This document shows, one piece after another, positions 22,080 to 33,112 of a stretch of DNA of 64,000 nucleotides (within the stretch, counting starts at the first letter, position 1; each line of letters begins with the position of its first letter). The translations under genes and the position numbers were made by a program. The notes beneath the pieces were generated by a model. That model was not told the DNA's origin and did no database searches. It saw only the letters and a list, made by a program, of their open reading frames with translations. The stretch is from Aquatica leii (taxonomy: Eukaryota > Arthropoda > Insecta > Coleoptera > Lampyridae): contig CM069435.1 in NCBI GenBank assembly GCA_035610365.1, positions 11,769,123 through 11,833,122 on the forward strand, in the 5' to 3' direction.

Positions 22080-23330
22080 AAGAAAGGAAAGAGAAGAGAA
22101 TAGGCAAGTAACAATTTTTGACGTTGATGTCGTTTTCGAAGATTATATCGTTTGAGAGAAATGTTATCAGAAAACATCGTTGAGTGATCATCTGAATCAG
22201 ATGCAGCAGAATGTCCAGTAACCTTCAAATTATCAGAGTAAGCAGGTTTCAAATCTTTAGCGTGAAATATGCCTATAGATTTACCTAAAGAATCAGCTAA
22301 TTCATAAGTCCAAGTAGACATAACCTTTTTTATTTTGAAGGGACCTAAAAATTTAGGAACGAGTTAAACATTCAGAAATTTAGAAGCGTCAGATAAGACA
22401 AAATTTCGTTTCTACACAGAATCACCTTTCTTATAAGTGACCCTGCGTTTGTGTAAATTATAGCGATCTTGAGTACGTTTCGTAGAACGTTTCATTTTAG
22501 CAAGAATATCAGTACGAAAATTTTCATAGAATTCTTTAGTACGGGTAGTAACAACAGGATTAGTATCTATGGAAGGAATTTCATCATCTAAAGGAGTTTT
22601 AAACATATTTCCAAAGAGTATGTGTTCTCGACCACAGAACGCAAAGTAAGGAGTATAGCCATTTATCTCATGTTTTGAAGTTCTTATGGCACAGACAATT
22701 TTAGATAGGTTAACATCCCATGTACGTTGGTTTTCTTTAATATATGAAGCGATCATGGTTTTCAAAACCCTATTAACCCGTTCGGTAGGATTAGCTCTAG
22801 GATGACATTTAGATACATATAGTATTTCGGTTTGATACTTTGAGCATAATTTAGAAAATTCTTTGCTACGAAATTGTACACAATTGTCAACGATGAGATA
22901 TTGATGAGTACCAAATAATAAGAATACCTGTTCTTCCATAATCTTACAAATTATTGAGGCAGTAGCAGCACGAAGTGGATAGAAACATGAAATTTAGTAA
23001 AATAGTCAGCGACAACAAATATATAGGAGTTAGCTTTAGAGGAGCGAGGTAAAGGATCGACAATATCACAACTTAACACTTGCCATGGGCGAGTGGGAGT
23101 TGCTATAGGAGAGAATAAACCGGGTTGTGCTTTTTGTTCAACTTTGTGAGCAGCACAGATATGGCAGTTACGAATATAACTAGCAATATCGGCACGAAGA
23201 TTTGGCCATTAGAAGAATTTATTAATGCGACTTAAAGTCTTAGTGACACCAGAGTGACCGCAAGTAGGAGGATCGAGGATCTCCAATTTCCCAATGTAAT
23301 ATTAGCGAGATCAGAAGAAGTAACATGTTT
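22080..23330 (-). pseudogene. Ty3/gypsy integrase
   Basis: Minus strand: N-terminal zinc-binding part with PTCGHSGVTKTLSRINKFF, a stop, WPNLRADIASYIRNCHICAAHK; the catalytic core with first Asp in LSCDIVDPLPRS, a frameshift near 22970, second Asp in YLIVDNCVQFRSKEF (canonical DNG is DNC), and the Glu in HPRANPTERVNR; then a C-terminal part (22412-22940 is open) and a tail ADSLGKSIGIFHAKDLKP with RYNLRKRH at about 22100-22300. The acidic triad is retained, but one stop and at least one frameshift break the protein. It inserts element DNA into chromosomes and is the last domain of this pol. Confidence 0.85.
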
Positions 23331-23499
23331 GTAAAGCAAATTATTGAGAGGAAACTTTTAGGATTATTAGAAACATTACCAATCATTTTTAAGTACGAGG
23401 GATCAGTAATAGGTAAAGTAATTGAAGGTATAGTATTAGTGATGTTAATTTCGCAAAGTTGTGAAAGAGACTCGGAAGATAATTCAGGTACAGCTCGTG

Positions 23500-23935
23500 A
23501 TAGAGCATCAGGAACAACGTGATTCTTTCCTTTACAATGTAGAATAAAGAAGTTATACTGTTGGAGGCGTAAGGCCCAACGAGCCAGACGTCCAGAAGGA
23601 TTCTGTAGTTTATTTAGCCAGATAAGTGAGTGATGGTCAGTTATGACTGTGAAGTGAGCACCTTGGATATAGGCACGAAATGTCTCAACAGCTCACAGAA
23701 CAACAAGACATTCTTTCTCTGTGGTAGAATGTTTGGTTTCAGGTTTAGTTAATGAGCGACTAATGTAGAAAATGACTTTTTCAGTATCAGGGGTTTCCTG
23801 ACTTAAAACAGCACCTAAGCCATAATTGGAAGCATCAGTTTGAATAGTGAAAGGCAAAGTGAAATCTGGACAAGAAAGTTTGGAGCTGAAATAAGCTGTT
23901 GTTTTAGAAAAGAAAAGGCTTCTTCACATTCAGAA
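23500..23935 (-). pseudogene. Ty3/gypsy RNase H
   Basis: Minus-strand FTIQTDASNYGLGAVLSQ (first Asp), SRSLTKPETKHSTTEKECL (Glu), a stop, AVETFRAY, then VITDHHSLIWLNKLQNPSGR and VVPDALSRAVPEL, the end-of-domain motif. It removes RNA from the RNA-DNA hybrid. It is split from the RT frame by a stop near 23940 and has an internal stop near 23690. Confidence 0.82.
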
Positions 23936-23964
23936 GACTAGACAAATGGAGTATTTTTACGAGG

Positions 23965-25380
23965 TTATTGAGTTAATAGAGCTAAAGCAGTAGAGAAATT
24001 AGGTATAAAGCAATGGTACCAACTCGCCATGCCAAGCAATCTGCAAATTTCAGAGATAAGATAAGGTTGAGGAATAGAAATGATAGCGCCGACTTTATCA
24101 GGATCTACAAGTAAACCGTTCCGATTTACAACGTAGCCAAAATATTTTAATTCGGGGAGACAAAAACGACATTTGTTTTTGTTCAAAGTAAGACCAGCAG
24201 TAGACAATCCATCAAAAATTTGAGTTAAAACTTGTAAGTGTTTTTCAAACGATGGGGTAGCAATAATAATACCGTCAAGATATGCGGAACAATACGGTTC
24301 TAAATCAGCACTAAGAATTCGATCTATTAAACGTTGAAAAGTAGCGGGAGAATTTAGTAAGCCAAAAGACATCGGATTAAATTCATATAGACCTCTACCA
24401 GGTATGGTAAATGCAGTTATGGGTTTAGAGTTTTGAGCTAAAGGAATTTGCCAATAAACAGAACAAACATCCAGAAAAAAAAGAAATTGAGCAACACGAA
24501 GACGGTCTAAAATAGTATTTATGTAAGGAAGAGGGTAAGCATCCGCTTCAGTAACTGCGTTAACTTTTCGGTAGTCTATACAAAAACGATAAGATTGATC
24601 CTTTTTTCTAACGAGAACAATTGGACTAGACCAAGGGCTTGCAGAAGTTTCAACAATTTCTAGTTTGATCATAGAATCAAGTTCATCATTAGCGATCTTA
24701 AGTAATGCAGGAGAAAGTGGGTAGTAACGCTGTTTGATAGGCTCACTGGTTGTACGTATATGGTGTTCTATTAAGGTAGTACAGCCAAGTTCAGTAGAAT
24801 TTAGTACAGGAGAATTGAATAATGATTGTAGAGATTGTTCTTCAGTTTCAGAGAGATTAGATCTATCAACTAGATGATCAGTAGTGGATAAGTAGCAAAT
24901 TTCATCAGAATTTCCAAAAGTCTGAAAATTAGGGACAAAATCTATTGCTTTCCAAAAATCAATGCCTAAGATAAGTGGTTGAGTAACTTTAGGAATGACT
25001 AAGACTTCTAAAGTGACGGTCTTGTCCTGTAGAGTGATAGGAAGATTAAAAGTACCAAGAATATAACAAGTTTTACGATTATCAAGCAAGCAAGCAGAAG
25101 ATAATTTAGGAGACGAGAGATATTTCTGTAACGAAAGACATAAAGTACTTAAGAGGTTCCAGCCTGATTGACCTAAGATAGTTTTAGAGCATCCAGAATC
25201 TAATAAGCTTTTAAAAGGGTAGCCAAAAATTGTGATATTAAGATAAGGACGTTCATCTTTGCGGACATTAGTTAGTAAGAAATTTAATACGCACTTATGA
25301 TGATCATGTAGTGTAGCGAAAGAAGTTTCCGAGATAAGGGATAGCGAAAAGGACTCGACTCGGTGCGAGAATTCTAAGTT
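23965..25380 (-). pseudogene. Ty3/gypsy protease and reverse transcriptase
   Basis: The minus-strand frame is open from about 25380 to 23965 (about 470 codons), longer than the 374-codon part counted from its first start-like codon at 25089. It holds a retropepsin with active site LLDSGCSKTIL (near 25200) and LILGIDFWKAIDFV, then RT motifs ASPWSSPIVLVRKKD, FCIDYRKVNAVTEADAYPLP, FFLDVCSVYWQIPL (first catalytic Asp) and AYLDGIII. The catalytic box is Y-L-D-G instead of Y-L-D-D, so one metal-binding Asp is lost although the rest of the frame is unbroken. Gag lies just upstream, RNase H and integrase downstream. Confidence 0.9.
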
Positions 25381-26026
25381 TAGTTTAAAGAAGCGTTACG
25401 GCAGTTTGGACATTTTGGTTTGAAGACATTTGGTTTCCCACAGCCATAACAATGAATGGTTTGGGGTTCCGAACAATTTGGAGAGACATGACTAATTTTA
25501 TTGCAGTTACAACAAGTAATCGGTGAGTTATTAAAAGTAGAAATAGATGTGGTCGATGGTTTCGAAGCAAATTTTTGTTTAGATCGTGCAGTAGTATTAG
25601 CACCAGTAGAAGAGACGGCTTTAGAATCAGTTTCCTTCGGAGTAGACACTACAAAAGCAGCAGAAAGTTTAGAAGTATTTGAGTTACGTTTAGAAGCATG
25701 TGAGCTACTATAACATCAGTATCAGAAGACGAGGAAGCTATAGTTAAAAAATAGGCAAGATTAGGTTCAAGTAAGTGTGATGATTTTCTTGAAGGTGGAT
25801 CTTTAAATGTTTCGACAAAGTAATGAATTTGTTCGATCTGTTTGCCTAAGGCAGAAAGTTGTGCAATGCTAGAAATTGGAGTTAAGGTTAAGGCATTCTG
25901 GTAAAATGGAGTCAAATTTTGTCTGATGTAGTATAATTGATTTGTTTCGGAGAGAGGAGTCGTTAAACGTTGAAAGGGATTATACATTACAGCAAGGTAC
26001 GAGCTCATATTTTCAGAAAGACCCAT
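25380..26026 (-). pseudogene. Ty3/gypsy gag with two zinc knuckles
   Basis: Two minus-strand frames (25649-26026 and 25380-25649) meet at a frameshift near 25700. The first has capsid motifs (MYNPFQRLT, YYIRQNLTPFYQNAL, LSALGKQIEQIHYFVETFKDPP); the second ends in two CCHC knuckles: CCNCNKISHVSPNC (complete) and CYGCGKPNVFKPKC, in which the His is Val. The N-terminus is cut at about 26040, right beside a hairpin MITE-like repeat, so the element's 5' end and LTR are missing. Confidence 0.82.
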
Positions 26027-26055
26027 AGTTCTATTTTTAATTTCATCAAGTATAA

Positions 26056-26223
26056 TTAAACGATAAAATTTTTATTTATATGAAATTACTTTTTGGAGTC
26101 GATGCCAAACAAATTCGACTTTATATCTATTACAAAATGTTAAAAATAACGCCTAATCTTACGCTATTGTCATATCGTCGACTTCAAAAAGTAATTTCAT
26201 GTAAATAAAATTTCGTCGTTTAA
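26056..26223. mobile_element. Hairpin MITE-like element, ~168 bp
   Basis: The two ends are inverted copies of each other over roughly 45-50 bp with a few mismatches: TTAAACGATAAAATTTTTAT at the left and its near-complement ending CGTCGTTTAA at the right; tgaaattactttttggagtc pairs with gacttcaaaaagtaatttca. The ~60-bp centre is non-coding. Structure fits a small non-autonomous DNA transposon. Superfamily not assignable; flanking TA/TTAA could be the duplication. Confidence 0.7.
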
Positions 26224-28899
26224 TTGCAACTAAATTAAATATTTTTTTACTTTTTAGTGCATTTTTTTTAAATCGGTTCTTTTTGTTCAAAAAATTTTTA
26301 TACTAAAAAAGAATCAATACGAAAACAATCAAATGAAACGTAAATGGCTACAAAAGACAATTTTGATTTGTTCTGTATTATTCTGAAATTTATTTCAACT
26401 TATTTCAGTTTGTGTAACAATAACTTAAAACGAGTTTACTTTAGTTTAAAAGATGTTAATTCGATTTTTTTCGCAAAATTTTGACCTAAACGAAGAATCT
26501 TGTTTTGCCTTTCAAACATAAATCTCTATTGTAAGATAAAATACTCCGACTCGCGAAGAATTTAAATTACGACACATCCACTTGCGTATTGTCACGTGCA
26601 GATATTGCTTCATATATTCAAACAAAGTTACATCTCCTCGAATGAAATGCGTTTTCACTTCTAAATATGTTGGTTATGTGAATGACATCTAATTTAGATA
26701 AATAAAATACGCTGCAAACAATAACGAAACCAAAACGGAATTATAAAACTTTTAAGTACAATTAACGATCTTGTGAGTAAAAATATGTTAATTGCCAATT
26801 TCCTAAATTGTTCATAAAGTATTTGCGCAATCAAAAACTGCCAACACATTTAACTCCTTACGTGTCAGGATTACGAATCACGCAATCTAAAAATGCCACA
26901 GTCACTCTTAAGGATAGACATTTATAAGAATTAACTGCTCTAGAAAATTAAATTAATAGAAACCTCCCGGGAAGGTAATGGATAAGTAGACGTCAAGTTC
27001 CTTACAGAAACTTCTCGACGTTTAAAAATTAAAACTAAAGGAAAATATATTACAGTTAATCGTTGTAAAAGTTTTAACAACTGCAAATATTAAGATGCCG
27101 CCAGTATTTGCGCTTTAAGCTCGGTCAAAATTAGTTTACGTAAAATATGTATTTAAAAAAATCTATTTTCACTAGCGGTGCAAGAACGCTAACTAAGAAA
27201 ATAATTTAAAATTCTTTTTAATATGACCCTTACGCCGCAATAAAACCCTTACATCCACGGACAAAGCTTTGGAATCTTGCAACGCTCGCTCTGGGAATAA
27301 AACGAAGGACATGAATTTTAAAGCTTCAGGCCATTCTTTAAAAATTGATAAGACGAATTTCTAGCAAAGAAAAATTTGCATCACAAAAGAATCGAGTTAT
27401 CTTTGAAGCTGCGTCTCAATTAAATTTAAGTTGGCCTACGAATTGACGAAGCAATTGTTTCTTATTTTGCAAACGACTACTCTTAAATTACAGTTGGTAA
27501 AAAATCGCATCACCAAAATGTTTAAGGTTTCATATTAATTTAACAATAGTTATTAAATTAAATCGAAATTGATATATTGCGCCTCTACCTGAACAAACAG
27601 GAAAATAAAGCAAAAGGATCTCTCCAGATAAGTGCGCAATACAATATTCGTACAGGCAAACACTTATGCAAGTTCGAGCCTTGGGAACGTTTGAAATTGC
27701 AAGGACCTGAATACAAGGCAACCGTCTCGAAGGAATTCGTTTTATACTCAAGTGATCTTTTATGCTTTCAAATTGATTTCCGATGTATTATTTAAGAAAC
27801 TTTTTTGAAGTTTTATTCTTAGTGCCTAAAAAAAATCTATTTTCTGTATATAAAATTATTATTATTGTTAGAAATTATTATTAAAGATAAAAAGTTAAAA
27901 AGAATGTTTAAAAAAATGTCAAAGGCAAACAGCGTCAAAGAGAACATTTTTGTAAAAGACTTCAGAAGTACTAACCATTTAGTAAATATTTTAAATGAGC
28001 TCACTTTTAGCATGTCAAGAACGTCTTTTAGTGTATTAAATACCATGCTTTGTGATGTTGCAAAAATATAATTTTTGTGAAAAACGCAATTTTAATCCTA
28101 TATTTCTCTTTTTTACATATTAAAATCAAGTACGTTCATTTTTTATATTATTTTATAACTTTTCATACATAAACAGATTTTTTTAAATAATAAAATACCT
28201 TCAAACACAGTAATATTTTTTTACAAGAAATAGCTCTAAACAAAACTAGAAAACCACACATAACAAAAACTATTTGACAAACAGGATCAACGTAAATCAA
28301 GTTAATAACCTAACCGCAAACATTTACAACAAACAGTAGAAGGCAACGTTGTAAGTCGGTAATACAACTTTAACTTAAGCTAGGTCACGAATTCTCCTAA
28401 AAGCTTTACTTATTTAAATACCTATGGTTACAACAAAATAGTAGACATTGTATAAAACCACAAACGTTGTTCCACAAAACCGTAAAAACAAAAAAAAATT
28501 TGTCTTTGCTTAGAAATGTCAGTGTTTTTTGCAAAAATAATTAAAAGAATCTGGGTTAAATTTACATATTTTGATACATTAAATTAATTTTTACATAGAA
28601 GTTTAGAGTAAAGTTTTTAATTTACATCCAAGTTGGCTTAAACTTTGTAAAAATTAGAAAAAAAGTGCGTGTAATTTTGATTTAATTGAAGTAAAACTTC
28701 TTTCTCGATTGTGGCGGATAATACTGAAAAGATCAAACTTAAAATAAATAAATTTCAGGTCGTTGATTTTTCTTTTATTTTTATTTATTGACAAAAGAGT
28801 AAAATTTTCCTGGAACTCTGCCATTTTAAATTAATCAAACACTGTTTTATTTTATATTAATGATGTTTTATATTCTATATAAAATTCGTTTATACAACT
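26224..28899. other. AT-rich stretch without recognised genes
   Basis: Frames up to 73 codons only (27530-27795, 27837-28071). None shows a known motif, and the pairs on both strands at 27.5-28.1 kb are mutual shadows. No LTR matching the gypsy element to the left was found. Confidence 0.4.
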
Positions 28900-29038
28900 T
28901 GTTGCGTACTGCAACTTGTTAAATAAAAGAATGTATTGAAATTAAACTTGAGTATATTAAATAACATAATAACGAATTTAATATACTCAAGTTTAATTTC
29001 AATACATTCTTTTATTTAACAAGTTGCAGTACGCAACA
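28900..29038 (+). repeat. Perfect 63-bp-arm palindrome built from the BEL LTR end
   Basis: 28900-28962 is the exact reverse complement of 28976-29038, with a 13-base centre. The right arm is the 3' end of a BEL LTR, ending ACGCAACA just before the primer-binding site. The left arm is an inverted copy of that end. Comparison with the LTR at 34857 shows that the centre (aacataataacg) belongs to the LTR and that the left arm is the added piece, so only about 76-80 bp of the true 5' LTR remain. Confidence 0.92.
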
Positions 29039-29041
29039 TTT

Positions 29042-29057
29042 TGGTCCTTCGAGCCGG
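29042..29057 (+). promoter_or_regulatory. BEL/Pao primer-binding site
   Basis: TGGTCCTTCGAGCCGG begins three bases after the LTR end, the position of the tRNA primer site in LTR elements. The same sequence is found inverted next to the right LTR (about 34837-34853). The primer tRNA was not identified. Confidence 0.6.
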
Positions 29058-29390
29058 ATTGAATCAGTGTTGTTCATAAATAAACAATTAAAATTGCATC
29101 ACTTAGTGATTAAATATCGTGACGCAAAAAATCGTAAGAAATTAGAAGACTACGCAGAAACACACTTCAAGCCATCAACAAGGTCAGTAATCCTTTACAT
29201 TTATCCATAAATCGCACTTTCCTTGTGGCATACTTCGGTAATTGTGTTACTATTAATTTCTAAATTAAATAAAATTGTGTACATTTGGTAACAATAACTA
29301 GGCTACTGCAGACTAGATATGTTTATAGTTACGTATTAATAAATCTATTTGTTTTCTTTATATATTATCGTAAAAAAACAAATCAAAATC

Positions 29391-30590
29391 ATGACTTCGC
29401 TTAAAGATTTACGTACAAAACGGGGTATTATTAAAGGTAGTTTAACTCGTTTTAAATCATACTATGATAAATTAGACAGCAATCAAATTGATGTAATTCA
29501 GTTAGAAATTCGTGTGCAAGAATTTGAAACTCTTAAAAATAAATTCGAAATTATTCAAACAGACATAGAATTAATAGAAACAGATACTTCGTGTGAAAAT
29601 CAAATACTTGAGCGCGAATTATTTGAAAATGATTTTTTTGAATATTTGGCCCGAGCAAAAGGTTTAATAAAGCAATTAAATATAAATCATGCACTAACGT
29701 CAGATTCGCTACCGAGTTCAGTGTGTAACAATAATACTAAACTTGTTAAATTACCGCCTATTCCGTTACCTACCTTTGACGGTTCTTATGACCAATGGAT
29801 GTATTTTAAAGATACATTTGAGTCAACCATCCATAATGATAGTAACCTATCAGATATACAAAAATTTCTTAAAAAAATCTCTTAAAGGCGAAGCCTCAGA
29901 ATTATTAAAATCGTTAGAAATTTCTACTGAAAACTACAAAATTGCATGGGAAATGTTAATTAATCGATTCGAAAACAAACAACTTCTAGTAAATAATCAC
30001 ATTAAAGCGCTTTTTCAATTACCAGAGTTGACAAAAGAATCGCAAAAATTACTACAACAATTACATGATGGTCTAAATAAGCATTTACGTGCACTAGAAG
30101 CACTAGAACAACCTGTTAGGCATTGGGATACCATCATTATTTATTTGATAGTAAATAAGCTAGATTCTATCACTCGTAGGGAATGGGAGGCACCCGCTAT
30201 TAGAATTAAACAAAAGTGATTTCCGACAATAAATGAACTTTTAAATTTTCTTGAGGATAAATGTAGATTACTAGAAACATTAAGCTCAGATAATAAAAAC
30301 TGTAAAACTACGATTAAATCAAAAATAAACGCGTACGTATCAACTGATCAATTAAAATGTTCATTTTGTACAAAACATCACACTATTAACTATTGTGCAG
30401 AATTCTTAAAGCTTTCACCAGACAGTAGATTTAAGGAAGTGAAACAAAAAAAATTATGCGTAAATTGTTTACGAGAAAATCACACAACAAAACGTTGTAA
30501 AATATTAGCAAAATGCAAAACTTGTCAAAAACGACATCATTCGTTGCTACATTTAACAGAACCTCAAGATCCACAAACTGTGTTGATACA
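29391..30590 (+). pseudogene. BEL/Pao gag, forward copy
   Basis: Start chosen at the Met of MTSLKDLRTKRGI; a longer upstream frame from 29349 is less likely. The N-terminal coiled part (ELEIRVQEFETLKNKF-like) leads to the DUF1759-type capsid region: PPIPLPTFDGSYDQWMYFKD, then after a frameshift near 29870 SLKGEASELLKSLE, NRFENKQLLVNNHIKAL, EALEQPVRHWDTIIIYLI and EWEAPAIRIKQK. A TGA stop at 30217 follows. The zinc-knuckle part continues after it: CSFCTKHHTINYC, LCVNCLRENHTTKRC and CKTCQKRHHSLLH. It forms the element's RNA-packaging particle. The inverted copy shows the unshifted sequence at the frameshift (KFHYLRLSLKG), so that lesion arose in this copy. Confidence 0.87.
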
Positions 30591-30599
30591 AAATCAACA

Positions 30600-33112
30600 A
30601 AATAATGAAACAGCTGTAATTCCAATAGTTAATGCTCATATTAATAACTTATCAAATCAAGTATTACTATCAACCGCAGTTGTAAAGACTCTGGATAAAA
30701 CCGGAAATTTTCATTCATGTCGAGTTTTGTTAGACAGTGGGTCCCAGAGTAACTTCATTACAACGAAATTAGCTGAAAAACTAAACTTACCTTAAAAGGA
30801 AATAGAAATTGCAGTTTCTGGATTAAACAGTAAATTAAGTAAAATTAGGTTTTGTATGCAAGTAAACATAAGGTCTACTTACAATCGTTTTAATTCAAAT
30901 ATAAATTGCTTAATTATTCCAAAAATAACTGATAATTTGCCATCGAATAACTTTGATAAATCGGTTTTAAATATACCTCAGAATATCAATATAGCAGACC
31001 CTGAATTCAACATATCCAGCAATTTGGATATGTTAATTGGGGCAGAAACATTTTGGCAGTTATTAAAATCGGGACAGTTAAGTTTAGAAAAACATAAACC
31101 TATACTACAGGAAACTTTATTAGGCTGGGTCGTATCGGGTCAAATCTCTCAAAAATTGTATAATTCAACAATCCAGTGTAATCTTGTATGCTCAAACGAG
31201 ATTGATAGGGCCTTGCAAAAGTTTTGGGAGTTAGAAAATATTAATAATGATTTATCTCAATCAGAAGATAATAAACAGGTAGAATTATTTTATCAAGCTA
31301 CTACTCAACGGGATCCCACAGGCAGATTTATTGTAAAATTACCCTTAAAAAAATCAGCTAGTAGTTTAGGAGCATCAAAACACATTGCATTAAAACGATT
31401 TTATTCAATTGAAAAGAAACTTAATAAAGATCCTAAACTTAAGGAAGAATACACTCAATTTATGGAGGAATATATAATTCTAAATCATATGTCAAATATA
31501 ACTCATGATAATGATAAAAATTCATATTATATTCCGCATCATTTCGTAAAAAAGGACAACAGTCTCACCACAAAACTGCGCGTAGTGTTTGATGCATCGT
31601 GCAAATCTGATAATGGTATTTCATTAAATGATTTACAATACATAGGTCCCAAATTACAAACTGATCTAATATCAGTTATTTTACGCTTTCGAATGCACAA
31701 GTATGTTTTGACGGGAGATATTACTAAAATGTATCGACAAATTTTAATCAATCTAGACGATAGGAAATTACAAAAAATATTGTGGAGGTCAAATTCGAAC
31801 AAACCAGTCGATACTTATACATTAAATACTGTCACTTATGGTACTGCTAGTGCGCCGTTTTTAGCGATACGATGTTTACAGCAACTTGCATCAATCAAAA
31901 TTTCCCATATCTAGTAAAATCATTCAAGATGACTTTTATGTCGATGACCTATTAACCGGGTCAGATGATGTTCAACAATTAGAATCTTTGTATAATGAGA
32001 TATCAACTATACTTAAATCCGGAGGCTTCTCACTAAATAAATGGGCATCAAATAATCCTTATTTATTATCAAAAATTTCGGGTTCTAATTCAAACGTAAT
32101 TTTAAATATAGGGGACAATAATGAAACACATGCATTAGGTCTTCTGTGGCACTCTAATTGTGATCAATTAAGTTACCAAATTCGAGATGTATTAGATAAT
32201 CGTCCCGTAACCAAACGTACAATATTGTCTGTAATATCTCAAATTTATGATCCATTAGGGCTTTTAGGACCAATCATAATTGTTACAAAAATATTGCTGC
32301 AAAAACTGTGGCAACTACAAATATCCTGGGATGATAACATTCCACAAAATCTCTCTACAGACTGGAAGAAATTTTATAATAATTTATCAAAATTAAAAAA
32401 TTTAAAAATACCAAGATATATTAAAAGTGACAACTCAATTATTATCGACCTTATTGGATTTGCAGATGCATCCCAAGTAGCATATGGGGCATGTGTGTAC
32501 ATTCGAAGCGTAAATAACCGCAAGAAAGTAAACATAAACCTCTTATGCGCGAAATCAAAAGTTGCACCAATAAAGTCTATTTCTACTCCCAGATTAGAGT
32601 TATGTGCCGCTCTGCTATTATCAAAACTTATGAAAAGGGTTAAAACCGCGCTTAATATTATTGTAAATCGAACGTACTTGTGCAGTGACTCTACTGTAAC
32701 ATTATCATGGTTAAATGCCGAAGCAAGTACATGGAAGGTTTTTGTAGCGAATAGGATTTCACAAATTCAGCGCTTAACTTCAGATGCAGAGTGGTATTAT
32801 GTCAAATCTGATCAAAATCCTGCCGATTTTATATCACGGGGAGTATGTCCTACTATATTAATTAATTTAAAAACTTGGTGGCATGGTCCTCCCTGGTTAA
32901 AATTGTCTTACAAAGAATGGGCAGTCAAAGACATAAATGAAATTAACTCGTCTTCTGAGTGCAATAAAGAAATTCGTAAGTCAAAACTGATTGTATTAGT
33001 AACAAACGTAGATTTTAACTTGTTTGACAAATATTCGTCATACATAAAGCTCCAACGCGTTATCGCATACGTTAATCGATTCAAACAAAATTCTCTGTTG
33101 TCCTTTTGTTGT
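30600..33112 (+). pseudogene. BEL/Pao pol (protease, RT, RNase H), truncated before integrase
   Basis: Protease active site LLDSGSQSNFITTKL (30730-30770) ends in a TAA at 30795 where the inverted copy has a Gln codon. The next frame (30856-31914) carries the protease end (MLIGAETFWQLL), the linker FYSIEKKLNKDPKLKEEYTQF and the RT start with LTGDITKMYRQI and TASAPFLAIRCL. A frameshift at 31886-31914 leads to FYVDDLLTGSDDVQQL (catalytic YVDD), GGFSLNKWASN, the Pao-type region, and RNase H with FADASQVAYGACVYIRS, LCSDSTVTLSWL and QNPADFISRG. Coding stops at LQRVIAYVNRFKQN, where the integrase should begin; instead an inverted copy of the 5' half follows. Not autonomous. Confidence 0.92.
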
